Origin: Actinomycetes bacterium
GTDB taxonomy: Bacteria > Actinomycetota > Actinomycetes > Actinomycetales > Actinomycetaceae
DNA: 19,918 bases
Reading direction: 5' to 3'
Assembly: GCA_023389315.1 (NCBI GenBank)
Contig: JAEWEQ010000090.1
Coordinates: 1-19,918 of the forward strand
Made by a program: the position numbers and the translations under genes. Below the pieces are notes generated by a model that was not told where the DNA came from, made no database searches, and saw only the letters and a list, made by a program, of their open reading frames with translations. Shown here piece after piece: positions 13,161-19,918 of the stretch (the first letter of the stretch is position 1; each line of letters starts with the position of its first letter).

Positions 13161-14609
13161 GTGCATTTCAAACGAAACCGTTCAAGTTCTGAGCCGCAAG
13201 GTGGCTACGACGCTTTTGGTCACCCGCTTCCCGGTCCGGGGCAATCGCCCTCGGGAGCGCAGCCGGGCCAAAGTGAGCAACCCGGCGCCTATAGCCAGTC
13301 CGGCCAGCCAGCCCAGTCGGGCCAACCCGGCGCTTACGGCCAACCCGCTGACCCTGGCTACCACGTCCAGGCCGACCAACCGGGACTTTACGGCCAACCC
13401 GGCCCCTACGGCCAACCCGGCGGCCCCTACGGGCAACCCGCCCAGCCGGTGCAGCCGCGGATCCCGTGGACGGCGAATGATGTCGGCCCTGTCCTGCTTG
13501 ACCCGGCCGGCCACCGGCGGCGCAAACGCTTTTGGGGGATCGGCGCTGCCGCCCTCGCCGGACTGCTGGCGGCCGGCGCCATGTTCATCCCGGTGCCCTA
13601 CGTGATCGAATCTCCCGGCCCCACCTACGACGTGCTGGGCAAGAGCGGGGATGTGCCATTCATCGAAGTGCACTCCGACGACGCCACTTACGACACGTCC
13701 GGCCAGCTGCGCATGGTGACGGTCTCAAATAGTGGCGGTCCGTTCTCCACCGTCACGCTAGGGCAGGTGCTGCTGGCGAAGCTGGACCCGGCCTCGGATA
13801 TTTTGCCCGCCAAGGACGTCTACCCCGAAGACATCACCGCCGAGGAACTGGAGGAGATCTCCAAAGCCCAGATGACGCAGTCGCAATCCACCGCGGCCGC
13901 CGCTGCCCTGGACGAGCTGGGCTACCCGGTCAAAGGCGTGGTGCGCATTGAAGGGCCGGTGAAGGACAGCCCGGCCGATGGGAAGGTCGAAGAGGGCGAC
14001 ATTCTGCTCGCCATCATTACCCCCGACGGGGTGCGTCACGAAGTGGACCGCCCCTCGGTACCGTTTGCGTTGGCGCGCGAGTTGGAGCCTGACTCAACCG
14101 TGACCATGGTGGTCGAGCGTGCCGGGAAAACCCTGGAAATCCAGTCCAAGACCTACAAGCCGGAGCCGGTGCCATTGGACTTCACCGGTTCGAAATTCGG
14201 CATTTACTTGACCGCTAAGGTGGACCTGCCGTTCGAGGTGGACATCCACCTGGAGCGCGTGGGGGGCCCGTCCGCCGGAACCATGTTCGCCCTGGGGATC
14301 ATCGACCACCTCACCGGCGGGGACACCACCGGCGGGATGATCGTAGCCGGCACCGGGTCCATCGGCTACGACGGCCAGGTACAGCCCATCGGCGGGGTAG
14401 CGCAGAAGATGCACGGGGCGAAATCGGACGGCGCGCAATGGTTCTTGGCGCCGCGTTCGAACTGTGACGAGGTCGTGGGGCAGGTTCCATCCGGATTGGA
14501 AGTTTGGCCGGTTTCCACTTTGAAGGAAGCGCGCGAAGCGCTGGCCTCCATCAAAGCCGGGGCCACCAAGGACCATCCCACCTGCGAAGCGGTGATGGAA
14601 GGCAAATAG
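13161..14609 (+). CDS. Membrane-anchored PDZ/Lon-type serine protease (Rv3194c-like)
   Basis: A YlbL-like protein: one membrane anchor, a PDZ domain and a Lon-type (S16) protease domain facing the outside. Numbered from the GTG at 13161 (482 residues): a Gln/Gly/Pro/Tyr-rich cytoplasmic tail with repeated YGQPG units (about 22-98), basic HRRRKR, then the membrane helix WGIGAAALAGLLAAGAMFI (125-143). PDZ-like sequence lies about 240-325 (GPVKDSPADGKVEEGDILLAI). The Lon domain has GGPSAGTMFALG with nucleophile S371, and GGVAQK with lysine K416, matching the E. coli Lon S679-K722 dyad by alignment of the GGxxxK motif. The longer start at 13146 adds five residues and has no ribosome site. It is divergent from the zincin gene and converges on the PPA1309 gene. 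Substrates are unknown; a role in envelope quality control is inference. Confidence 0.9.
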   Translation: MHFKRNRSSSEPQGGYDAFGHPLPGPGQSPSGAQPGQSEQPGAYSQSGQPAQSGQPGAYGQPADPGYHVQADQPGLYGQPGPYGQPGGPYGQPAQPVQPRIPWTANDVGPVLLDPAGHRRRKRFWGIGAAALAGLLAAGAMFIPVPYVIESPGPTYDVLGKSGDVPFIEVHSDDATYDTSGQLRMVTVSNSGGPFSTVTLGQVLLAKLDPASDILPAKDVYPEDITAEELEEISKAQMTQSQSTAAAAALDELGYPVKGVVRIEGPVKDSPADGKVEEGDILLAIITPDGVRHEVDRPSVPFALARELEPDSTVTMVVERAGKTLEIQSKTYKPEPVPLDFTGSKFGIYLTAKVDLPFEVDIHLERVGGPSAGTMFALGIIDHLTGGDTTGGMIVAGTGSIGYDGQVQPIGGVAQKMHGAKSDGAQWFLAPRSNCDEVVGQVPSGLEVWPVSTLKEAREALASIKAGATKDHPTCEAVMEGK

Positions 14610-14619
14610 CCTGCCGTTA

Positions 14620-14694
14620 AGTGCGCGCGGTAGAGAACTAGCGCGGGTCTACCGCTCGCCCATTCTCTCCGGCGCTGCGGCGACCGCGCGCACT
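14620..14694. terminator. Inverted repeat between convergent genes, likely two-way terminator
   Basis: AGTGCGCGCGGT (14620-14631) and its exact reverse complement (14683-14694) form a 12-bp stem. An alternative inner hairpin CGGTAGA (14628-14634) / TCTACCG (14648-14654) competes for the same bases. It starts 10 bases after the PDZ-Lon stop and lies before the PPA1309 stop, so it can serve both strands. No T-run follows, so efficiency as an intrinsic terminator is uncertain. Confidence 0.5.
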
Positions 14695-14732
14695 ACCGTT
14701 GACCGCGCGCCGCAGTCCGCACTGGTGAAATA

Positions 14733-15401
14733 CTAGTGCGAACCGCAACCGCCGCCGTGAGAACCGCAACCGCCCTCAGCGGGAGCTGGCGAACCACAAC
14801 CGCACCCGCCGGAGTTGCCACCGCAACACCCACCGGCGCGCCCACGCTCATACGCGGGCGCGAAAGTCTCTAATAGTGCTTCCACCAGGCCCGGCACCAG
14901 ATTGGCACCCGATGCCACCTGCTCATCGCTGTCGTGGGAGCGGGCGCGCACCGCACACCACGCATCGCCCTCGCGGAGTACCCCAGCCACCACGCGCAAC
15001 TCATCGCGCTGCGGGTGGGCGGCGAAGAACTCGACCGCTTCCACCGGGTCCTCCGGGGCAGCGTCCTGTACGTCCTGGGGCACGCTCACGCGTTCAGAAC
15101 ACACGGCTGCGCCGGCCACCTCATCGGGCCAAGCCAACTGAGAGAGCGTGTCCTCTAGGTCTGCACCCGGCAGGTCCTCTTGTATCACCGCCGTTAAGTG
15201 GTGTTCGCTACCGTCCCACTGCGACTGCAGGTACTGCACCATGTCCTCGGGCAGTTCCGGGATTTGCAGTAGGGAAGCGGTGGGTACCAGCGCATACACG
15301 GTGGCGGCGTGGTCCCATCCCGCGTTGGCTGCGGCTTGTTCGATTTCCATGACCGCTTTCGCAAGGGCGTGTGCGGCCGGGGCAGTGGGTAACTCGCTCA
15401 T
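14733..15401 (-). CDS. PPA1309 family protein with Cys/His-rich tail
   Basis: A 222-residue protein of the PPA1309 family, found in actinobacteria beside UPF0182 genes; function unknown. Conserved parts are AANAGWDHAATVYALVPTA (24-42), the VIQEDLPGADLEDTLSQLAWPDEVAGAAV block (72-100) and HPQRDELRVVAGVLREGDAWCAVR (129-152). NLVPGLVEALLETF (167-180) is also typical. The unusual part is the last 33 residues: a glycine-rich tail with six cysteines (192, 193, 200, 202, 212, 219) and histidines 215 and 222, including two GCGSH units, which looks like a metal-binding tail. The ATG at 15401 is chosen over longer in-frame starts (to 15533) because homology begins there and an AAGAAT box lies 6 bases upstream; a longer start would run through the divergent promoter. 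No signal peptide or membrane segment. Confidence 0.85.
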   Translation of the reverse strand: MSELPTAPAAHALAKAVMEIEQAAANAGWDHAATVYALVPTASLLQIPELPEDMVQYLQSQWDGSEHHLTAVIQEDLPGADLEDTLSQLAWPDEVAGAAVCSERVSVPQDVQDAAPEDPVEAVEFFAAHPQRDELRVVAGVLREGDAWCAVRARSHDSDEQVASGANLVPGLVEALLETFAPAYERGRAGGCCGGNSGGCGCGSPAPAEGGCGSHGGGCGSH

Positions 15402-15407
15402 AACAGA

Positions 15408-15413
15408 ATTCTT
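15408..15413 (-). promoter_or_regulatory. Possible -10 box of a leaderless PPA1309 transcript
   Basis: Minus-strand AAGAAT is followed by exactly six bases and the ATG at 15401. The box is off the TANNNT consensus at its first base. With a 17-base spacer, its -35 region would fall on the right-hand half (minus reading) of the palindrome at 15431-15446. Confidence 0.35.
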
Positions 15414-15420
15414 ACCCGGG

Positions 15421-15448
15421 TTCACTCTTATGTACCAATCGGTACACT
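15421..15448 (+). promoter_or_regulatory. Predicted promoter of the UPF0182 gene
   Basis: TTCACT (15421-15426, four of six bases of TTGACA) and TACACT (15443-15448, TANNNT) are spaced by 16 bases, giving a start near 15455 and a leader of about 42 bases. The leader includes AGAAAGG 6 bases before the GTG at 15497. Confidence 0.5.
15431..15446. promoter_or_regulatory. Palindromic operator candidate TGTACC-N4-GGTACA
   Basis: A perfect 6+6 inverted repeat with a 4-base centre (AATC). It fills the -35/-10 spacer of the UPF0182 promoter, overlaps its -10 box, and lies over the expected -35 region of the divergent PPA1309 gene. That is a classical repressor position. The cognate regulator is not known. 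Confidence 0.55.
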
Positions 15449-15496
15449 GGTAGGACGAACATTTGTAACTGAGAGCGTGCCCCAGAAAGGGTTCTT

Positions 15497-18400
15497 GTGT
15501 CTGACTTCCCGTTCGGAGATTTTTCCCGACCATCCCGCCCTGCCCGCCCTAACCGTCCGAAACCACCAACCCCACCGCGGATAACGCCGCTGCGCATCAC
15601 CATTTTGGTGCTCGGCGCCTTGGCGTTCGGTATCTACATGCTGTCCGACGTGTGGACGGAAGTACTGTGGTTTAATCAGCTCAAAGCTGCCCGCGTGATC
15701 TGGACTAAGTGGGGTTCGGTTGCGGCCATCGTGCTGGTCGCCACCGTCGTGAACGCCACCATTGTGGGAGCGAACATCACCTGGGCTTACCGGCAGCGTC
15801 CCAAGAGTGGGCGCGGTAGCCTGGGCGCGAACCTGCGCGAATACCAGCAGGCGTTGGAACCGATCCGCCGCCTGGTGTTCTGGGGCGCACCCCTACTGAT
15901 CGGTGTGATGACGGGCCTGGGCCTGGCCGGTGACTGGCGCCAGATCGTCATGTGGATTAACTCCACTCCTTTTGGCACCACCGACCCGCAGTTTGGTTTG
16001 GATATCTCCTTCTTTGTCTTCACCCTGCCGGTGCTGCAGATGCTGGTTTCACTGTTGATGACGGTGTTCGTAGTGTCCTTGATCGCCACCATCGTGGTGC
16101 ACTACCTCTACGGCGCGATTGCCCTGGGTTCACCGATCTCAGTGACGAAACCCGCACGGCGTCAAATCGGTATCTTAGCGGCGATCCTTTCCGTCATCGT
16201 GGCGGTACGCTACTGGGTGGGCCGCTACGCGCTGCTGACTTTAGAAGGTACCCCAACGGACGGGGCCCTGTATTCGGACGTGAACGCCTCTATCCCGGCG
16301 CAATCAATCTTGGCGGTAGTGTCCGTACTGGTGGCGGTGCTGTTCCTGGTTGCCGCCTTCCGCGGTACCTGGCACCTGCCGGCAACCGGTGTGGCGGTGA
16401 CGGTGTTGGCCGCCCTCGTTATCGGTATGGCGTATCCGCTGCTGATCCAACAGTTCAAGGTGGAACCGAACAAGCGGGCCCTGGAATCGCCCTACATTCA
16501 ACGCAACATTGACGCCACTTTGGAGGCTTTCGGCCTGGACGAGGTAGAGAAGCAGTCCTACACCGCGAAGACGGAAACCTCGGCGGGACAGCTGCGGGAG
16601 GACTCGGCCTCCACCCAGCAGATTCGTCTGATTGACCCCGACATTATTTCTCCCACGGTGCGCCAACTCAAGCAGTCGCGCTCTTACTACACGTTCGAAG
16701 AGCAACTCAGCGTGGACCGTTACGAGATTGACGGGGAAAAACGCGACACGGTGATCGCGGTGCGCGAATTGAACCTGGATGATTTGGATGCCAACGAGCA
16801 GAACTGGGTTAACCGCCACACCATTTTCACCCACGGCTACGGCGTGGTCGCGGCCTACGGTAACCGCGTGAACGTGCGCGGGGAGCCGTACTGGTGGGAG
16901 GAAGGCATCCCGTCCTCCGGTGATATGGGCGAGTACGAACAGCGCGTTTACTTCTCACCGACGTCCCCGGAATACTCCATTGTCGGTGCCCCGGAGGGCG
17001 CGGAGCCGTTGGAGTTGGATTACTTGGATGAGGCTACCGACTCGCAGGTTCCCACCACCTTCTCCGGTGATGGTGGCCCGTCGGTGGGCAACTTCTTCAA
17101 CAAGTTGTTGTTCGCCATTAAGTTCCAATCCACCAACATTTTCTTCGCCTCGCAGATCAACTCTGAGTCGCAGATCCTCTACGATCGGGACCCGGCGCTG
17201 CGCGTATCGAAAGTGGCTCCTTACCTAACCTTGGACCGTAAGCCTTATCCGGCAGTGGTGGACATGGATGGGGATCCGTCTACCCCTAAGCGCCTGGTGT
17301 GGATCGTGGATGGTTTCACTACTTCCAACCACTACCCGTATGCACAGCACGTCGATATCACGCGGGCCACCACCGATGCGTCCACGGCGCTGACTCAGCA
17401 GTATGCTCCCAGTCAGCACGTGAACTACATTCGCAACTCGGTCAAGGCCGTGGTGGATGCTTACGACGGTTCCGTCCAGTTGTTCCAGTGGGATGAGGAA
17501 GACCCCATCATCAACACTTGGAAGAAGACCTTCCCGGGGCAGATCAAACCGCTGTCGGAGATTTCCGGTGACTTGATGGCGCACATGCGTTACCCGCAGG
17601 ATTTGTTCAAGGTCCAGCGTGAACTGTTGGCCGCTTACCACGTGACTTCGGCTGATGCGTTCTACACCGGTGGTGACCGTTGGCGTTTGTCAGAGAACCC
17701 GACTTCGTCGCGGGCCGAGGGCCAGCGCGCTCCTTCCCAGCCGCCCTATTACTTGACCATGCAGATGCCGGGGCAGGAGAGCGCGGAGTTCTCCCTCACG
17801 TCGGTGTTCGTTCCCGGTGGTACGTCGGAGCGTGAGCCGATGGCCGGGTTCTTGGCGGTGGATTCTGAGACCGGGTCGGAGCCGGGCAAGATCCGCGAGG
17901 GGTATGGCAAGTTGCGTCTGTTGGCGTTGCCGTCCTCCACCACGGTGCCGGGGCCGGGTCAGGTGCAGAACAACTTCAACTCCAACTCTGACATTGCCCG
18001 CGAGTTGAACTTGATGGACCAGGAAGGCTCGAAGGTCACGCGCGGTAACTTGCTGACCTTGCCCGTGGGTGGCGGCTTGCTGTACGTGCAGCCGGTTTAC
18101 CTGCAGGGTACGGGCTCCACGCAGTACCCGGTGCTGCGGAAGGTGCTGACTGCTTTCGGTGGTTCCATTGGTTTTGCCGACACGCTGGAAGCGGCACTGG
18201 ACCAAACGTTCCAGGGTGATTCCGCAGCTACCGTGGCCCATGGTGCGGGAGCAGAAGGCGAGGATGCTGACAAGGGTAAGGATGCGGCTGAGTTGAGCAT
18301 CCAGCAGCGTTTGACGCAGACCTTGCAGGGTGCCCGCGACGCGATGGTGGCTTCCGATAAGGCGATGCGCGAGGGCGACTGGGCCGCTTACGGGGAGCAG

Positions 18401-18553
18401 CAGAAGAAACTGCAGTCCTTCTTGGAGGACGCGGTGAAGCTGCAAAACCAGTTGGAACCGGCGGCGTCTTCTGACGGTGGCGCGGCAACGCCGGCGCCCA
18501 GTGGGCAGGAGTCGGCTCCGCCAGCTACGGAACCGGCCGACGATAAGAAGTAG
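15497..18553 (+). CDS. UPF0182 family large membrane protein (Rv3193c-like)
   Basis: A 1018-residue protein of UPF0182, conserved across actinobacteria and of unknown function. A proline/arginine-rich cytoplasmic start (10-32) is followed by about seven membrane segments near 33-49, 73-97, 126-144, 171-206, 221-240, 270-287 and 296-316. A large extracytoplasmic domain of roughly 600 residues follows, with many aromatic residues (for example HGYGVVAAYGNRVNVRGEPYW near 449-469). The last 110 residues hold a predicted helical segment (SIQQRLTQTLQGARDAMVAS) and an Ala/Pro/Ser-rich disordered tail. The GTG start is chosen for AGAAAGG 6 bases upstream and good agreement with family length. Two terminators follow the stop. 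It is divergent from the PPA1309 gene with a shared palindrome. A surface or envelope role is inference from topology. Confidence 0.95.
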   Translation: MSDFPFGDFSRPSRPARPNRPKPPTPPRITPLRITILVLGALAFGIYMLSDVWTEVLWFNQLKAARVIWTKWGSVAAIVLVATVVNATIVGANITWAYRQRPKSGRGSLGANLREYQQALEPIRRLVFWGAPLLIGVMTGLGLAGDWRQIVMWINSTPFGTTDPQFGLDISFFVFTLPVLQMLVSLLMTVFVVSLIATIVVHYLYGAIALGSPISVTKPARRQIGILAAILSVIVAVRYWVGRYALLTLEGTPTDGALYSDVNASIPAQSILAVVSVLVAVLFLVAAFRGTWHLPATGVAVTVLAALVIGMAYPLLIQQFKVEPNKRALESPYIQRNIDATLEAFGLDEVEKQSYTAKTETSAGQLREDSASTQQIRLIDPDIISPTVRQLKQSRSYYTFEEQLSVDRYEIDGEKRDTVIAVRELNLDDLDANEQNWVNRHTIFTHGYGVVAAYGNRVNVRGEPYWWEEGIPSSGDMGEYEQRVYFSPTSPEYSIVGAPEGAEPLELDYLDEATDSQVPTTFSGDGGPSVGNFFNKLLFAIKFQSTNIFFASQINSESQILYDRDPALRVSKVAPYLTLDRKPYPAVVDMDGDPSTPKRLVWIVDGFTTSNHYPYAQHVDITRATTDASTALTQQYAPSQHVNYIRNSVKAVVDAYDGSVQLFQWDEEDPIINTWKKTFPGQIKPLSEISGDLMAHMRYPQDLFKVQRELLAAYHVTSADAFYTGGDRWRLSENPTSSRAEGQRAPSQPPYYLTMQMPGQESAEFSLTSVFVPGGTSEREPMAGFLAVDSETGSEPGKIREGYGKLRLLALPSSTTVPGPGQVQNNFNSNSDIARELNLMDQEGSKVTRGNLLTLPVGGGLLYVQPVYLQGTGSTQYPVLRKVLTAFGGSIGFADTLEAALDQTFQGDSAATVAHGAGAEGEDADKGKDAAELSIQQRLTQTLQGARDAMVASDKAMREGDWAAYGEQQKKLQSFLEDAVKLQNQLEPAASSDGGAATPAPSGQESAPPATEPADDKK

Positions 18554-18577
18554 TCCGGCTGGTTAGAGGGCATAAGG

Positions 18578-18615
18578 ATCGGGCGGCACCTGCGGGTGCC
18601 GCCCGATTCGTTTGT
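18578..18615 (+). terminator. Intrinsic terminator after the UPF0182 gene
   Basis: A perfect 13-bp stem (18578-18590 with 18595-18607; arm ATCGGGCGGCACC) closes a 4-base loop TGCG and is followed by a T-rich stretch TCGTTTGTT. It begins 25 bases after the UPF0182 stop. Confidence 0.88.
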
Positions 18616-18630
18616 TAGGTTTTGGCTTTC

Positions 18631-18656
18631 GTCGGCAGTGAGCGGCCGACTTTTTT
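18631..18656 (+). terminator. Second intrinsic terminator
   Basis: GTCGGC (18631-18636) pairs with GCCGAC (18645-18650) across 8 bases and runs straight into six Ts (18651-18656). It backs up the first terminator and protects the minus-strand ligase gene from read-through. Confidence 0.7.
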
Positions 18657-18730
18657 GGGAAGCCGGTCGTTCCCCGGCAGCCGGGTGAAGCCACGCGCAG
18701 CGCGGCCGACTTGCAGTGGGAACCCGGGTG

Positions 18731-19918
18731 TTATAGGTCGAATCCGGAGTCGAACTGCTCGGCCAGGTGTTTGATCACCGCGTCGAAGCCGCCCGCTTTG
18801 TGGGCCTCGCGTTGACGCTGTGCGCCACTGGGGCCTTGCACCATTTCGGCGGCGTATTCAAGTTCCTTACTGCAGCCCAGTTCAGCGGCGGTGGATTCCA
18901 CCATCTGGATCATTTCCATTAGGGCTTCGCGCATCGGCTGTGTCTGGACTTCCTGCCCGGCTGCCCCGCTCCCGTTCGTGCCAGTCGCGCCGGGCCCAGT
19001 AACCCCACCGTCAGACCCTCCAACTGTGCTGGGGTGGGTCACCTCCGCGCCATCCACGGGCTTCGCCACCGTGGCTTCCCTCCCGTACCGGGTGGCGGCG
19101 TAGCTGTTCGCCCACACCAACCACGGCGGGTCGCACGGCAGCGTTTCGCCCTGATCGAGGTGCTTGGAGAAGTGCTCCACCAGCGACTGGATGAGCGCCA
19201 CCACGGCAGCGACTTCCCGCGGGGAGGACACTGCGTCGCACATGCGAACCTCGATGGTCCCCAGCTTGCGGGCGGGGCGCACGTCCCAGAACAAGTTGTG
19301 GTCGGTGGTGATCATGCCCGCTGCCATGAGCTGACCAACGGCGGCTTCGTACTCGTCCCAAGTGTGGAACTGGAACGGCAGGCCCGAGGTGGGCAGCTGA
19401 CGGAAAATGGTGGGCCGGAAGGCTTCATATCCGGTGTCCTCGCCCTGCCAGAACGGGGAGTTCGCGGCCAGGGCAATGAACTGGCCAACGTAGCTCATGA
19501 CAGCGTTGGCTAGGGGCATGACTTTGTTCACGTCCTCGACGCCGACGTGTACGTGCAGCCCACACGCCAGGTTCTGGCGCGCCCAGTAGCCGGCGGAATC
19601 CACCAATTTCCGGTAGTGGTCGGTGGGAGTGATGGTCTGGTCAGCGGGGCGCGAGAACGGGTGCAGCCCGACGGAAACCAGGCGCGCATCCCATTCGTTT
19701 AGGACCGGTTGGATCTGTTCGAGGACTTGCTGCAGGTCTCCCATCGCTTCGTGTACTAGTAGGCGAGGACGGGAGGTGATCTCCAAAGTGGATTGAATGA
19801 TTTCGTGATTGACCAGCGGGTGAGCGTTGCCTTCAACTTCGAGTGCGTCCTCGAGGCGACCAACTTCTTGGCGCAGTTCACCGCTGCGCTGGTCGATGAT
19901 CTGCATCTCCCATTCCAC
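18731..19918 (-). CDS. GCS2-family glutamate-cysteine ligase-like carboxylate-amine ligase, N-terminus off edge
   Basis: A carboxylate-amine ligase of the GCS2 (YbdK-like) family; members join glutamate to cysteine or another amine using ATP, though many lack shown activity. The visible 395 residues open with VEWEMQIIDQRSG, normally a few residues after the start (G-VEWE), so only a short N-terminus is missing and the GTG at the edge is probably internal. Conserved parts are HEIIQSTLEITSRP (38-51), the CGLHVHVGVED metal/ATP block (119-129), FRPTIFRQLPTSGLP (167-181) and DVRPARKLGTIEVRMCDA (212-229). A Gly/Thr/Ser-rich insert of about 40 residues (290-328) interrupts the segment after YAATRYGREA, where relatives have a short loop. 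Which amine acceptor is used cannot be told. In actinobacteria this family includes mycothiol- and ergothioneine-related enzymes, but no such genes are in the window. Confidence 0.88.
   Translation of the reverse strand: MEWEMQIIDQRSGELRQEVGRLEDALEVEGNAHPLVNHEIIQSTLEITSRPRLLVHEAMGDLQQVLEQIQPVLNEWDARLVSVGLHPFSRPADQTITPTDHYRKLVDSAGYWARQNLACGLHVHVGVEDVNKVMPLANAVMSYVGQFIALAANSPFWQGEDTGYEAFRPTIFRQLPTSGLPFQFHTWDEYEAAVGQLMAAGMITTDHNLFWDVRPARKLGTIEVRMCDAVSSPREVAAVVALIQSLVEHFSKHLDQGETLPCDPPWLVWANSYAATRYGREATVAKPVDGAEVTHPSTVGGSDGGVTGPGATGTNGSGAAGQEVQTQPMREALMEMIQMVESTAAELGCSKELEYAAEMVQGPSGAQRQREAHKAGGFDAVIKHLAEQFDSGFDL

Noticed and set aside
15402..15533. N-terminal extension of the PPA1309 gene to 15533
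   Set aside because: The extension runs through the divergent promoter, the palindrome and the UPF0182 start region; family homology begins at the ATG at 15401.
17690..18445. Minus-strand frame opposite the UPF0182 gene
   Set aside because: Antisense shadow, no ribosome site, His/Arg/Gln-rich translation.

Overview
The window is GC-rich DNA from an actinobacterium. Every recognisable gene is an actinobacterial housekeeping or core-conserved gene, and the order mirrors two blocks known from Mycobacterium tuberculosis. The many short tandem repeats and low-complexity inserts suggest a smaller host-associated lineage such as Actinomycetaceae, but that placement is inference. No rRNA, tRNA, CRISPR array, insertion sequence or prophage gene was seen.

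Left block (1-6821) corresponds to the M. tuberculosis Rv1330c-Rv1341 neighbourhood. It holds pncB (minus, cut by the left edge), then divergent clpS, a DUF2017 gene, murI and a metallo-beta-lactamase-fold gene in one tight plus-strand operon. rph and rdgB follow on the minus strand, inverted relative to M. tuberculosis. The mec-cysO-cysM genes found there between DUF2017 and murI are absent. nudC is divergent from rph and opens the second block.

Right block (5853-18553) corresponds to Rv3199c-Rv3193c: nudC, uvrD2, then on the minus strand a cyclodehydratase-like (E1-like) gene and a zincin-family gene, then a divergent membrane-anchored PDZ/Lon-type protease, a PPA1309-family gene on the minus strand, and a large UPF0182 membrane protein. 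The whiB7 and AarF-type kinase genes found after uvrD2 in M. tuberculosis are missing. In their place is a scar: a TetR-type regulator without a recognisable DNA-binding domain, back to back with the C-terminal end of a membrane protein. The right edge carries a partial GCS2-family carboxylate-amine ligase.

Three themes cut across the genes. (1) Divergent genes start at a TANNNT-type -10 box placed 6-7 bases before the start codon, which predicts leaderless transcripts; operon-internal genes have Shine-Dalgarno sites instead. (2) Short tandem repeats of 18-51 bp occur both between genes and in frame inside rdgB, uvrD2 and the PDZ protease. (3) Two divergent promoter regions contain clean inverted repeats that look like operators. 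The most novel biology is probably the poorly understood conserved envelope set at 10.2-18.5 kb (E1-like protein, zincin, PDZ-Lon, Cys/His-tailed PPA1309 protein, UPF0182).
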